This document shows positions 55,316 through 64,000 of a stretch of DNA of 64,000 nt, piece after piece. The notes under the pieces are model-generated. The model searched no databases and had not been told where the DNA came from. It saw only the letters and a program-made list of their open reading frames with translations. Origin of the DNA: Anaerolineaceae bacterium (GTDB taxonomy: Bacteria > Chloroflexota > Anaerolineae > Aggregatilineales > Phototrophicaceae); assembly GCA_020634115.1 (NCBI GenBank), contig JACKCH010000016.1, positions 124,001 to 188,000 of the forward strand. Direction: 5' to 3'. Position 1 is the stretch's first letter. Each line of letters begins with the position of its first letter. Made by a program: the position numbers and the translations under genes.

Positions 55316-56701
55316 ATGTCTCAGCATCACTTTCCACCTGGCCCGCCACCGATCAAAGGTGCTATCGCCCAACTGCGATTCTTATCTGACTTAACCAAGG
55401 ATTTCATGGGCTTCCTGGTGAAAAACCATGAACTCTATGGGGACATTTTCCAATTCCAGATTGGCAATATGCGACAGTATGTCATCACCGACCCTGATCT
55501 GATTCACCAGGTGTTGGTGGCGCAGGCTGCTAAATTTCAGAAAGACTCGGACTATACCGACACCAAGCGCGGTCTCGCACGTTTCCTGGGGAACGGCTTG
55601 CTGACCAGCAACGGCGATTTCTGGAAGCGGCAGCGGCGACTGGTCGCGCCATCTTTGCACGCCCGCCGTATTGAAGCCTATGCCGATACGATGGTGAACT
55701 ATGCCCTGGATACCGTGAATAGCTGGCAGGATCATGCCCGTCTGGATATCAGCGAGGAGATGCGGCGGTTGACCATGCGGATTGTGGGCAAAACGTTGTT
55801 TAACGCTGATGTCGTGGATGACGTAGAAGATGTGGCTACCGCGATGGAGGTCATCCAGCACTATTTTGTTGAGGGCCGTGCCATGCTGCTGCCAACCTGG
55901 GTGCCAACCCCGGCGGAACGAAAGGCAAGACAGGCTCGCCGTGCGCTGGATGAAATCTCCTACCGGCTGATTCAGGATTGGAAGACGACTCGTGAAGATC
56001 GCGGCGACTTGCTCTCCATGCTGCTCATGGCCGAAGATGAAGACCGCAAACACATGACCGATGAACAGGCACGGGATGAATTGGTGACGCTCTTCCTGGC
56101 CGGGCATGAAACCACTGCCAACGCGCTGAATTGGACATGGTATCTGCTGGCACAGAATCCCGAAGTCGAAGCCAAACTTCACGCCGAACTCGACACGGCG
56201 CTGGCGGGGCAACCGCCTACGCTGGCCGACCTCAAGCGACTGCCTTACACGGAAATGGTGGTGAAGGAATCGCTGCGGCTGTATCCCCCGGCCTTTGGGT
56301 TTAGCCGGGTGGCGATGGAAGATCTGGAAATCGGCGGTTATTTTGTACCAAAAGATACCGTCGTTGCCATCACATCGTTCATTACCCACCACAGCCCGCA
56401 GTGGTGGGATGAACCGGAGGCCTTCCAGCCGGAGCGGTTCACCCCGGAAAACGAGGCCGCGCAACAGCGTTACGCTTACGTGCCATTTGGCGGCGGGCCG
56501 CGGGTGTGCATCGGCAACAGCTTCGCCATGATGGAAGCCCAGCTTTTGCTGGCGACGATTGCCAGTCGTTATCAACTACGTCTCCAATCGGGGCAGGTGG
56601 TTGAAATGCTGCCGCTCATCACGCTCAACCCCAAAGATGGCCTGCCGATGACCGTTCAGCAGCGTCAACCGGTGGCTGTGCCGGAGCTTGTTCTGGCGTA
56701 G
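55316..56701 (+). CDS. Cytochrome P450
   Basis: The 461-residue protein has the I-helix AGHETTANALNW near 262, KESLRLYPP, and the heme loop FGGGPRVCIGN with the ligand Cys398. It has no N-terminal membrane anchor, so it is cytosolic and needs a ferredoxin or reductase partner not seen nearby. It monooxygenates an organic substrate. The AGGGG site precedes the ATG. Divergent TetR gene suggests inducible control. Confidence 0.9.
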   Translation: MSQHHFPPGPPPIKGAIAQLRFLSDLTKDFMGFLVKNHELYGDIFQFQIGNMRQYVITDPDLIHQVLVAQAAKFQKDSDYTDTKRGLARFLGNGLLTSNGDFWKRQRRLVAPSLHARRIEAYADTMVNYALDTVNSWQDHARLDISEEMRRLTMRIVGKTLFNADVVDDVEDVATAMEVIQHYFVEGRAMLLPTWVPTPAERKARQARRALDEISYRLIQDWKTTREDRGDLLSMLLMAEDEDRKHMTDEQARDELVTLFLAGHETTANALNWTWYLLAQNPEVEAKLHAELDTALAGQPPTLADLKRLPYTEMVVKESLRLYPPAFGFSRVAMEDLEIGGYFVPKDTVVAITSFITHHSPQWWDEPEAFQPERFTPENEAAQQRYAYVPFGGGPRVCIGNSFAMMEAQLLLATIASRYQLRLQSGQVVEMLPLITLNPKDGLPMTVQQRQPVAVPELVLA

Positions 56702-56724
56702 ATATGTGGTTTTGCAGCATAGAA

Positions 56725-56756
56725 AACTGCCGGGTGCATCAACGTACCCGGCAGTT
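56725..56756. terminator. Bidirectional-type hairpin after the P450 gene
   Basis: AACTGCCGGGT (56725-56735) pairs with ACCCGGCAGTT (56746-56756), flanked on the left by AAAA and on the right by TGTTATAT. It probably stops transcripts of the P450 gene and possibly of the convergent repeat-protein gene. Confidence 0.7.
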
Positions 56757-56827
56757 GTTATATAGAGGGATGGATATAATATAGGTTGGAGGACACGGCC
56801 TGTTATCCCGCTCCCCCGGTGCCTTCA

Positions 56828-58561
56828 CTAGCGAATGGTGGGGTCGCTGATCCAAACATCCGGCGAGAACAGTGTTGCCCCTTCGATAATCAGGTTATCG
56901 GTATAGCCGTACCCGAATTCATAGACGTTAAGCCCGTTAAACTGCGACAGAACTGGTTTCGCCGCGTTCAGGTTGTTATCGAAGACCAGTGTCACCGGTT
57001 CACAGTCCGTCTGGCTGGTGGTTTTGCAGATTTCCAGCGTCACCTGGGCGGTATCGTTGGCCGTATTATCCAGCAGATACGTCACACGGATGTTGTTCCA
57101 TGAAACCTGCTGCTTCTGGGCACTGACATCCGCCGGATTGACCGGTGCAGGCGGTGTATTGGCGTTCAAAAGCAGTTCAATCGCGCCGGAGCCAGTGGGG
57201 GTGGGTGTCGGGCCAGGGCCGTTGCACCAGGTCGCATCGCAAAATGTCAGCGGACGCACCCCTTCAATCGTCGGCAGGCTGCGGAACACATTCTCATCCA
57301 TTGTTGTCCAGCGACGGTCAATGAACACCGCGAAATCCTGGCCGGAAACAAACATCATCGTGGAGTCGCCGTAGTTCCGATACCAGGCTTGGAACTCAAT
57401 ATCGTAGGGCATCACGCCCATGTACTGAGTCGCTGCCGGGTCGAGATAGCTGAAGGCCAGCCGGGATTTCGCCCGGTAGCGGCTTTCCTGTTCGCCGGCT
57501 GTTTCAGATACAGGCGGGTTTTCCACCAGTTGGTTTGCGGCCTGGCTCACCTGTTGACAGTAGGATGCGCCTTCCGGTATCCCTTCCCGTGAAAAACTGT
57601 AATTGAAAGCTGCCATCAAAACCAGGTCTTGCACGGTTGGGTCGCAGATCAGAATCGGGTCAAGCCCCTGCCAACCGCGCGGGCGTGGCACCTGTCCAAC
57701 CGCATTTGCCAGTAGTTCCAGGTCATGGCGCAGGTTGCGGTAAGCGAAGTAGGCTGCGTTCGGGATGATGCCGATCCAGGTGTCCGGGCGCTGGTTCTGG
57801 CCGAGGAGGTCGTTTGCCAGCGTATCCAGGTCGAGGAAGATGTCGCTTGCCAGGGTGGGGGAATTGGGGTCACGGTTGCCGCGCCAGCCCGCCGGGCGGG
57901 TGTTCAGGCCGAGTTTTTCATCCGCTAGGCGTTCCAGGTCGCCGCGCACCGCCAAAATGAGTCCCGGCGTTTCCTGTTCGACTTCCGGAGTACTGAGCGC
58001 GATTCGCAGCACCTGGTCTTCAGCTTCCTGGGAAACCAGCGAACAGTAATTGAAAGCGGTTTCCGGACTCTGGAAGTTGACATTATTCACGTCCGCTAGC
58101 AGCGTCACCAGATTTTGCAAAGACCGTGAACAGCGAAAACGTGGTGCTGACCCGTGCCATTCGTTACGCCGGTTGTCGAACCCCCAGAAGGCATCGGCAG
58201 TGAGTTCCAGATCATGGCGTACATTGCGAGCCACGATGACGGCGTTGCTGGTCGAAGGTGCGCCAATCCACCCGTCCTGGCGTTCATTGTTGAAAACCGC
58301 GTTTGCCAGTAGCTCGTTATCAAACCAAAGATCAGCCACGAATTTCGCCAGGTTACGACTGTCATCGTTGGATGTCCACCCGTCCGGGCGTCCACCGCTG
58401 AAGACTTCATCCGCCAGCAATTCGAGGTCAGCGCGGACATTCCGTACAAAACTGTTAAAATCATCAATCTGTTGGGCGGGCGGCGCGGCCCACGCTATAC
58501 CAGCCATCACGACCAGCGCCAAGCTCACTAGCAGGAAAAGTCGCTTGCGTCCCATTGCCAA
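56828..58561 (-). CDS. Secreted protein with six DLELLA...GW repeats
   Basis: The 577-residue protein has a signal peptide (about 1-26, ending AWAA). Six copies of a ~23-residue repeat with the pattern hR.DLELLA......RPdGW.G occur, with Trp at residues 62, 98, 135, 226, 262 and 297. They form two sets of three, each followed by a helical segment with two cysteines (about 144-182 and 306-344). The C-terminal half (about 355-577) is beta-rich with a TPTPTGS linker. No known family fits. A surface-exposed binding protein is likely. Confidence 0.65.
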   Translation of the reverse strand: MAMGRKRLFLLVSLALVVMAGIAWAAPPAQQIDDFNSFVRNVRADLELLADEVFSGGRPDGWTSNDDSRNLAKFVADLWFDNELLANAVFNNERQDGWIGAPSTSNAVIVARNVRHDLELTADAFWGFDNRRNEWHGSAPRFRCSRSLQNLVTLLADVNNVNFQSPETAFNYCSLVSQEAEDQVLRIALSTPEVEQETPGLILAVRGDLERLADEKLGLNTRPAGWRGNRDPNSPTLASDIFLDLDTLANDLLGQNQRPDTWIGIIPNAAYFAYRNLRHDLELLANAVGQVPRPRGWQGLDPILICDPTVQDLVLMAAFNYSFSREGIPEGASYCQQVSQAANQLVENPPVSETAGEQESRYRAKSRLAFSYLDPAATQYMGVMPYDIEFQAWYRNYGDSTMMFVSGQDFAVFIDRRWTTMDENVFRSLPTIEGVRPLTFCDATWCNGPGPTPTPTGSGAIELLLNANTPPAPVNPADVSAQKQQVSWNNIRVTYLLDNTANDTAQVTLEICKTTSQTDCEPVTLVFDNNLNAAKPVLSQFNGLNVYEFGYGYTDNLIIEGATLFSPDVWISDPTIR

Positions 58562-58733
58562 GACCCTTTATTGTGTGCATCATTATATTCACTGGTCATT
58601 ATACAGGCTTGCGGGGGAAACCAAAAGCGAATGCCCACGACTTCAGTACCTCCGGTGTAGCCCGAAGGTACATAGACGTACGAAAACGCACACGCTAAGA
58701 TAGGGTCAACCGTAGCGCAGGCAGAAAAGAGAT

Positions 58734-59249
58734 ATGCTCATGCAGGTATGGGACGCGATTCGGGAAAAACGGGCGGTACGCCACTTTCAGGAGAAGCCGC
58801 TGCCGGACGAAGCCATGCACCGGATTCTGGACGCCGGGCGCCGTTCTCAAAGTTCCAAGAACAGCCAACCCTGGGACTTTATCGCTATTCGTGACCGAGA
58901 GACATTACAAAAACTGTCTACAATGGGGAATTTCCTGGGGCATGTGGCCGGGGCAGCGCTGTGTGTTGCCATCGTCACGCCCGTGCCGGGGGAACGCTTC
59001 GCCTGGCATATGTTCGACACAGGGCAGGCCGCTTCTTATATGCAGTTGGCGGCGCTGGAAATCGGCGTCGGCTCGTGTCTGGGGACGGTTTACCAACCGG
59101 ACGCAGCGCGTGAACTGCTCGGTTTCCCAGAAGATAAGCTCATCACGATTGTGATATCTTTTGGCTATCCAGCGGACGAGGCACGCCAGGGGTTAGGCAA
59201 AGCGGGGCGGCGCGATTTTGAAGATGTGATCCATTGGGATCGGTGGTAG
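58734..59249 (+). CDS. Nitroreductase-family FMN protein
   Basis: The 171-residue protein has the nitroreductase opening IREKRAVRHFQEKPLPDE, SSKNSQPWDFIAI, and GSCLGTVYQPDAARELLG. It binds FMN and reduces nitro or quinone compounds with NAD(P)H. Short for the family but complete at both ends. Transcribed alone, divergent from the repeat-protein gene. Confidence 0.85.
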   Translation: MLMQVWDAIREKRAVRHFQEKPLPDEAMHRILDAGRRSQSSKNSQPWDFIAIRDRETLQKLSTMGNFLGHVAGAALCVAIVTPVPGERFAWHMFDTGQAASYMQLAALEIGVGSCLGTVYQPDAARELLGFPEDKLITIVISFGYPADEARQGLGKAGRRDFEDVIHWDRW

Positions 59250-59263
59250 AGAGTCGTCAGCCG

Positions 59264-59352
59264 CCAGCAAAAAATAGCCAGATAGCTGGTTAGGCTAAAA
59301 TGCTAAAGCGCTAACCAGCTTAGATGCTAGTCAGCAAGCGGCCAGCAGCTAA
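59264..59352. repeat. GCTA-rich dispersed repeat, copy 2
   Basis: Shares three blocks in the same order with copy 1: TAGCCAGATAGCTGG at 59275-59289, AAAATGCTAA at 59297-59306 and GGCCAGCAGCT at 59340-59350. It again sits in a gap between genes. Confidence 0.6.
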
Positions 59353-59411
59353 GGTGCATACCTTGTTATCGTATCCTTCCAGATAAGACATCATGTAGAA
59401 AAGAGAGATCT

Positions 59412-60647
59412 ATGCTGAAGAAGTTCCTGATGATTCTGATGATTGGGTTATTTATCCCGGCGCTATCCGCCAGCGCACAGCAGCAAATTCCTGACCCGGT
59501 CAACGCTGCACTGAATGACTTGAGCAGTCGGGTAGGGCGCACACTGACCATAGGTGATTTGCAGAACTGGACATGGGCGCAATCGGTCTACCCGGATGCC
59601 AGTCTGGGCTGCCCGCAGCCGGGAATGAGCTATATTCAAGTGCAGACCGGCGGCTTTAAGTTCGTGCTGACCTATAACAATGTGCAGTATGATTACCGCG
59701 TTTCTAATGACCAACGCATCGTCATCCTGTGTAATTCGGATTCAGCCCCAGCCTCCAACCCTGCCGCCGTGTGTCCGCCGCCGGGCGACGCCGGTTACAT
59801 CACACCTCGTTTGAGCGTTGGTATCCAGGGGCAGGTCGTCAATGTCGGCGATTCGATCCCCAATAATGTCCGTTCTATCCCCGGAACCAGCGGCACGTAC
59901 CTAGGGGAAATCCCGCCCGGCGGGGTATTCGCAGTATTAGAAGGGCCGCAGTGCAGCCAGGTGGATAAACTGGTGTGGTGGCGCGTGGACTATAATGGCT
60001 TGGTCGGTTGGACAGTAGAAGGGAAGGTCGACAACGGTGAGAGCGATTACTGGCTTGAACCGGTAGACGCGAGGCTTATCCCGCCTGTCAGTATACCTAT
60101 AGCTGCACTTTCACCAGCGAATGCCAGCCAGATACAAACGCTTTCCAATTTCGTGACTCCGCTGGGGATTAACGTGTTTTCGCCAAATGGCAAGCTGTTG
60201 GCGAGTGGCGGCGTAGACGGCCAACTTACGCTCCTGAACACCGAAACCGGCGCGACGGTGATGAGTGTACTGGCGCATCCGGCCAGCGTGACCGGCCTGG
60301 CCTTCAGCCCAGATAGTAAATTGCTGGCAACCAGCAGCGCTGCTGGACAGGCACAATTATGGACGGTGAATCAAACCGGGGTGCAGGTGCTTTTCCCGCT
60401 TCAGGGGCATACTGGCAGCGTGGATACACTCGCGTTTTCGCCTGCTGGGGACCTATTAGCAACCGGCAGCGCAGATGGCCGGGTTATTCTGTGGAATGTG
60501 AACCTCGGCTTAGCAGCAGCCCAGTTGACCGGCCAGACCGGAGCTATCACCCGCCTGGCCTTCAGTGATGACGGCAGCCTGCTGCTGGTGACCGACAGTG
60601 GTGGTACGACCCGGGTGTGGGGCATTCCCTCCGCTGGGACGGGTTAA
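59412..60647 (+). CDS. Secreted WD40-repeat protein with SH3-like domain
   Basis: The 411-residue protein has a signal peptide (about 1-22), an N-terminal domain of unknown type with two Cys pairs, an SH3b-like section around residue 130-210, and then at least four WD40 repeats (about 250-405; LASGGVDGQLTLLNTETG, LLATSSAAGQAQLW, LLATGSADGRVILWN). Four blades is fewer than a closed propeller, so it may be partial or pair with itself. Role unknown. Confidence 0.72.
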   Translation: MLKKFLMILMIGLFIPALSASAQQQIPDPVNAALNDLSSRVGRTLTIGDLQNWTWAQSVYPDASLGCPQPGMSYIQVQTGGFKFVLTYNNVQYDYRVSNDQRIVILCNSDSAPASNPAAVCPPPGDAGYITPRLSVGIQGQVVNVGDSIPNNVRSIPGTSGTYLGEIPPGGVFAVLEGPQCSQVDKLVWWRVDYNGLVGWTVEGKVDNGESDYWLEPVDARLIPPVSIPIAALSPANASQIQTLSNFVTPLGINVFSPNGKLLASGGVDGQLTLLNTETGATVMSVLAHPASVTGLAFSPDSKLLATSSAAGQAQLWTVNQTGVQVLFPLQGHTGSVDTLAFSPAGDLLATGSADGRVILWNVNLGLAAAQLTGQTGAITRLAFSDDGSLLLVTDSGGTTRVWGIPSAGTG

Positions 60648-60673
60648 AGCCTGTTATCATATGTTTCTAACGA

Positions 60674-60697
60674 GGGCGCACCGCCGTGCGCCCCTAC
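60674..60697. repeat. REP-like hairpin GGGCGCAC/GTGCGCCC
   Basis: GGGCGCAC (60674-60681) pairs with GTGCGCCC (60686-60693) and is followed by CTAC. It shares the GCCCCTACGA end with the palindrome at 40689-40716, indicating one repeat family. It may also terminate the WD40 gene. Confidence 0.6.
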
Positions 60698-60766
60698 GAA
60701 TTCTGGCTGTTTTGTCGGAATTCTTTCAAGACTTCACTTAAGACGCTGAGTAGAGAGATCGTCGGA

Positions 60767-61570
60767 TCAGGCGCTCTCCGCTGGCTTGTTTTGATACCAG
60801 ATGCACGGGTACGCGGTGGTAATCTGGATAAAGCCGAGCTTTTCCAGAATCGGGCGACTCATCGGCCCGGCATCCACCGTGAGAAAACGGTAGCCGCGTC
60901 CCAGCGCCGCTTGCAACCGGACGGCCAACAGTGCCGTATACAGTCCGCGCCCGCGATATTCGGCCAGCGTCGAACCGCCCCACAGTCCGACAAAGTCGTT
61001 GTTCGGCAAGAAGCTCATCCAGGCTGCGCTCACTGGGGTGTTACCTATATAGGCCGCGAACACCGTCAGATAGTCGGGATTGTCCCGCAAGTCAGTCGCT
61101 AACCGCGTAAACAAACCAGTGAAATCATCGTCCCATACGGTTTCCAGCACTTTGCGTACTGCATCGAGTTCATCCGGGTTGGTGATCTGGCGTACATCTG
61201 CCTGGACAGGTTGACGCAGCGCATCCGGCGCGTGCTGGGTGTCCAGCACCATAATTGCTTCGGCCTCGCCAACCTCAAATCCATATCGGGCGAGGCGGTC
61301 TTTCAGGTCGGTGGGCTGGTCATGGGTGAACACTTTCCACTCGAAGTTATGTCCCAGGTCACGGAAGAAGCGAATTTCCCCCTCAATTACCGTGTCGGCG
61401 TTGGCCTCTGCCATTTGGGAGTAAAATACACCGGTGATTTCGCCAGCACTGACCACGTCAATAGTGCGAACAGTGTAGGGTGTGGTTTCGCAGCGGGTAT
61501 GGGGATACACCACGTCACGGCGCTGCTGTTGGTCATACAGCGCCAGGATTTCAGCCTGATCCATTGGCAA
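60767..61570 (-). CDS. GNAT-family acetyltransferase (long form)
   Basis: The 267-residue protein has a C-terminal GNAT core with GGSTLAEYRGRGLYTALL near residue 195 and SRPILEKLGF. The N-terminal half is a degenerate second domain. It lies upstream of another GNAT gene on the same strand with 74 bases between. The substrate is unknown. Confidence 0.75.
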   Translation of the reverse strand: MPMDQAEILALYDQQQRRDVVYPHTRCETTPYTVRTIDVVSAGEITGVFYSQMAEANADTVIEGEIRFFRDLGHNFEWKVFTHDQPTDLKDRLARYGFEVGEAEAIMVLDTQHAPDALRQPVQADVRQITNPDELDAVRKVLETVWDDDFTGLFTRLATDLRDNPDYLTVFAAYIGNTPVSAAWMSFLPNNDFVGLWGGSTLAEYRGRGLYTALLAVRLQAALGRGYRFLTVDAGPMSRPILEKLGFIQITTAYPCIWYQNKPAESA

Positions 61571-61644
61571 GGCTCTCTTTGAATAAGGTCAATAAGATTT
61601 TATTATTTTAGCAGAGGATATGGGGCAGGCGCACCACACCATCG

Positions 61645-62136
61645 TTATCCATTGATGGTGAGGCGAAGGTATTGGACGCTTTCGATGCCATTGAGCAGGT
61701 GAACAACGTGGCTGTCCGTGAAGCCTAAGCGGTGGTAAAGCGCCAATGCGCGCGGGTTATCCAGCGCCGCCCCGATTTCGAGGGTGGTCGCGCCGATGCG
61801 CCGCGCTTCCTGGGCGATATGCTGGATGAGGGCGGTGCCGCGTCCCTGCCCTCGGTAGGTTTCGGCCACAATCAGATCGCTGATTTCCGCACAGGTCGGC
61901 CAGAGGGTGAATTGGCCGAAGCCGATTGGGTTTTCATCTTCAGAGAGCAGCACGAAACCCGCGCCGCGTCCTGCACCGAAATATTGATTGGCGCGTGATA
62001 GCAGTTGATACACCGGTCCGAAAGAGCGTTCCGGCCAGCAGGTCTGGTGCAGGGCATCCGCATCCGTCAGCCGGGCGCGTCGCAGTCGGATCGCTGGATT
62101 AGGTGGGTGCAGCGCCAGGGGCAACCCGGTGAACAT
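61645..62136 (-). CDS. GNAT-family acetyltransferase
   Basis: The 163-residue protein is a single GNAT domain: ISDLIVAETYRGQGRGTALIQH near residue 90 and NPRALALYHRLGFTDS near 130. Its start codon overlaps the stop of the FHA gene by one base (TAATG), so translation is coupled. RimI-like size, but no ribosomal partner seen. Confidence 0.8.
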   Translation of the reverse strand: MFTGLPLALHPPNPAIRLRRARLTDADALHQTCWPERSFGPVYQLLSRANQYFGAGRGAGFVLLSEDENPIGFGQFTLWPTCAEISDLIVAETYRGQGRGTALIQHIAQEARRIGATTLEIGAALDNPRALALYHRLGFTDSHVVHLLNGIESVQYLRLTING

Positions 62137-64000
62137 TATCCCTCCGCCGTTGACGTCAGTGTGGGGACTAACGTCGGGCTGGCTGTCAGCGTCGGTGTGA
62201 GGGTGGGTGTTGCAGTTAATGTGGCGGTCATGGTGGGTGTTGCCGTGTGCGTCGGTGTTGGCGTGTAGGTGGGCGGCGGTACAGTTGGCAGATTGACCTC
62301 TTTGTACAGGTCGTTGGGGTCAAAATTATCCGCGCAGACGAAATCCGTCCGCAAGCCCCACCCGGTATTCCCGCCGGGAACTTCCACCCGCAACCATTGG
62401 CCGCTGCTGTCCTGCGCATTGACCACGACCATCGTGCCGCTCGATACGGTGCTGACGACCTGGTGACGTGGGTCTGGCCCGGCATAGAGCGTCACACTGC
62501 CGTTGACCGGGCCGCATTCCGGGTTGACCACCTGAATATCAATGGTCTGCTGGAGTGTGTTCCCGGCTTCGTCGTGCGCGGTCAGTGTGAGTGTAAATGG
62601 CCCGGTGGGGATACCCACAATATCGTTGAGGGTCGCCGCCGCGCCATAACTGGGGTCAATCACGGTGTTGCTGAACGCGCCCACACCGGTGAGTTGGGTT
62701 GAAACCGCGCCGGAGACATCCCACTGCACAGACAGGTTTGCCACCACGTAACGCACCATAACTGGTGGGTCTGCTGTAAAGACAACACTGCCTAGCGGTT
62801 CATAAATATAGACCGCCTGACTCGCGTTGCTGGTTTTCTCACCGTTTTCTCCGACCAACGCAATCTCTACCGCGCCATGCAGCCCACTGGTGTCTACCGT
62901 TACGCCGCTGCTTTGCGGATCGAGCGTGGTTTCAATCGGTACGCCGTTCAGTTCCAGGCGCAGCACCGCGACATCTGTCACCGCCCAGCTTAAATCCAAC
63001 GTGCTGCCCTGGGCAACCTGGGTACTGTTCACGGCAAACAGGCTGATATTCGGTTCTGGGTGCGGCGTGAAAATCAGCGCCACCAGGAGAATCAGCGCCA
63101 GCACCACTGCCACACCACCCGCTGCCAGCGCATACGGAGTCCAGACGGGAAGCATGGGTTTTTCAATAAAGTAGCCGCGCGAGGGAATCAAAAATTCAGC
63201 GGCATCGTTCGAGCGCACCAGCAGATCGAAGGGGTAACGCTGCGGCGAACCGAACAAAAGGGGCTGCTGCGGTTTGATTTCTCCTTGAATCGTCAGGCGC
63301 TGCCCTGGCGTTACCGTGACCTGTGGCGAGAGAATCTGAAAGCGGAGTTTGCCGCTCAAATCACGCCCGGCGACGGTCACTGGCAGATCAGCGCTGCCCT
63401 GGTTGTGCAGATGCAGCCGGAATCGTTCGCCGCTGCTTAACTGGGTGGTTTCCAGTGCGGCGGCAAAACCATTGTAAGCCAGGATTCGAACCGGGAAATG
63501 GGCGACCAATACATTATCCGGGGCTTCTTTCGGAGAAACACTTACCGTAACGGGATAGTCGCCCGGTGCGCTATCGCTGCGCCGCAAGGGTTTGAAGTTG
63601 ATAAGCACCTGTACCGTGTCATTGGGAATAATTTCCGGTTGAGGGCGGTCAATTCGCACCCATTCCCTGGGAATCCCGGCGACTTCCACTATGAAGCGGC
63701 ACGCTTCCTCACCGGTATTGGTGATTGAAAGTTCCGCCGACATGTGCGCCCCTGGCGAGAACGCCTGGGTTGGCCCCTGAACGTCTATCTTAAAAGTCGG
63801 TTGCTCCAGTTCGATACGCTGTGTCGTCTCATCAATGGGCGTAACCGGCTGCGTGGGCTGCTCATCAATATGATGGTAGATAATCCGCAGGTGTCCGGCC
63901 TGGATTTCTTCGCCGCCGTAGAGGGGGCGGGGGGTGTCTTTTTGGAGTTGGATACCGTCCACGAACGTCCCATTGACCGAGTCCATGTCCGTGATATAGA
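62136..64000 (-). CDS. FHA-domain membrane protein, partial at the 5' end
   Basis: The gene enters from beyond the right edge. Visible codons give the end of an FHA domain (YITDMDSVNGTFVDG, which binds phosphothreonine), an extended beta-rich region (about 60-275), one membrane helix (about 285-306), a segment of Ig-like beta strands, an SH3b-like domain (SVTLYAGPDPRH... WLRVEVPGGNTGWG) and a low-complexity Thr/Pro tail. It probably links a cytosolic phospho-signal to the cell surface. Its stop overlaps the next gene's start. Confidence 0.75.
   Translation of the reverse strand, partial: YITDMDSVNGTFVDGIQLQKDTPRPLYGGEEIQAGHLRIIYHHIDEQPTQPVTPIDETTQRIELEQPTFKIDVQGPTQAFSPGAHMSAELSITNTGEEACRFIVEVAGIPREWVRIDRPQPEIIPNDTVQVLINFKPLRRSDSAPGDYPVTVSVSPKEAPDNVLVAHFPVRILAYNGFAAALETTQLSSGERFRLHLHNQGSADLPVTVAGRDLSGKLRFQILSPQVTVTPGQRLTIQGEIKPQQPLLFGSPQRYPFDLLVRSNDAAEFLIPSRGYFIEKPMLPVWTPYALAAGGVAVVLALILLVALIFTPHPEPNISLFAVNSTQVAQGSTLDLSWAVTDVAVLRLELNGVPIETTLDPQSSGVTVDTSGLHGAVEIALVGENGEKTSNASQAVYIYEPLGSVVFTADPPVMVRYVVANLSVQWDVSGAVSTQLTGVGAFSNTVIDPSYGAAATLNDIVGIPTGPFTLTLTAHDEAGNTLQQTIDIQVVNPECGPVNGSVTLYAGPDPRHQVVSTVSSGTMVVVNAQDSSGQWLRVEVPGGNTGWGLRTDFVCADNFDPNDLYKEVNLPTVPPPTYTPTPTHTATPTMTATLTATPTLTPTLTASPTLVPTLTSTAEG

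Noticed and set aside
55391..56575. Minus-strand open frame of 394 codons
   Set aside because: It is antisense to the cytochrome P450 gene and has no recognisable domain.
62150..62275. Minisatellite-like GTCGGTGTG/GGGTGTTG repeats
   Set aside because: They simply encode the Thr/Pro low-complexity tail of the FHA protein.

Overview
The window looks like chromosome of a Chloroflexota bacterium, probably of an Anaerolineae-type lineage. This is inferred from gene content and style rather than from a marker gene: many multi-PAS/GAF sensor kinases, secreted proteins with Thr/Pro or low-complexity tails, several GNAT acetyltransferases, SUMF-like proteins, an acyl-CoA-ligase/GNAT fusion, and moderate GC content. 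One tRNA (tRNA-Ala, anticodon CGC) and one strong 6S-like RNA candidate are present. I found no rRNA, CRISPR array or intact insertion sequence.

Region 1 (1-3.3 kb, minus strand) is the promoter-proximal part of a type VII (ESX/WXG100) secretion locus. In transcription order it holds a membrane-anchored protein-kinase-fold protein with a destroyed catalytic loop, a WXG-domain/alpha-beta-hydrolase fusion that looks like a secreted substrate, a small DcrB/PsbP-like protein, and the N-terminus of the EccC/EssC motor ATPase, which runs off the left edge. Region 2 (3.3-6.4 kb) has a fragment of one phospholipase-D-like helicase and a complete, divergently oriented PLD-helicase of the kind found in defence islands.

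Region 3 (about 6.4-19.5 kb) is an integrated, plasmid-like mobilizable element that ends against the tRNA-Ala gene. It carries a sigma-like regulator, an iteron-like repeat cluster, a primase-polymerase/helicase replication protein, an HUH relaxase with a ribbon-helix-helix partner and an HU-like protein, a run of hairpins that resembles an oriT, a ParM-type actin partition operon with a repeat-rich candidate centromere, an XRE regulator, an HNH nuclease, HicB-like and DUF2442 remnants, and a large serine recombinase whose reading frame runs into the tRNA gene.

Region 4 (19.8-33.7 kb) is chromosomal. It has a glutamine-synthetase-like / SDR / aldehyde dehydrogenase operon (likely gamma-glutamylated amine metabolism), a lipoprotein, a six-PAS histidine kinase, a secreted duplicated-domain protein, an orphan CpaF-type ATPase, a degenerate-kinase/LuxR fusion and an isochorismatase-like hydrolase. 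A short AT-rich island (33.7-35.1 kb) with a GTPase and a membrane protein looks acquired.

Region 5 (35.1-47.9 kb) has RluB, PlsC, a tandem duplication of a membrane-anchored SUMF-like gene that also copied the 3' end of the neighbouring arylsulfotransferase gene, a Pat-type protein acetyltransferase, the 6S-like RNA, a SlyD-like isomerase and several GNATs. Region 6 (48-64 kb) has a response regulator/GAF kinase pair, another PAS/GAF kinase, two small oxidoreductase or VOC enzymes, a creatininase-like enzyme, a membrane protein fused to an excisionase-type HTH, a divergent TetR/cytochrome P450 pair, a secreted protein built of six novel-looking Asp-Leu...Gly-Trp repeats, a nitroreductase, a WD40 protein, two GNATs and a partial FHA-domain membrane protein. 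Families of intergenic palindromes and GCTA-rich repeats recur across regions 5 and 6.
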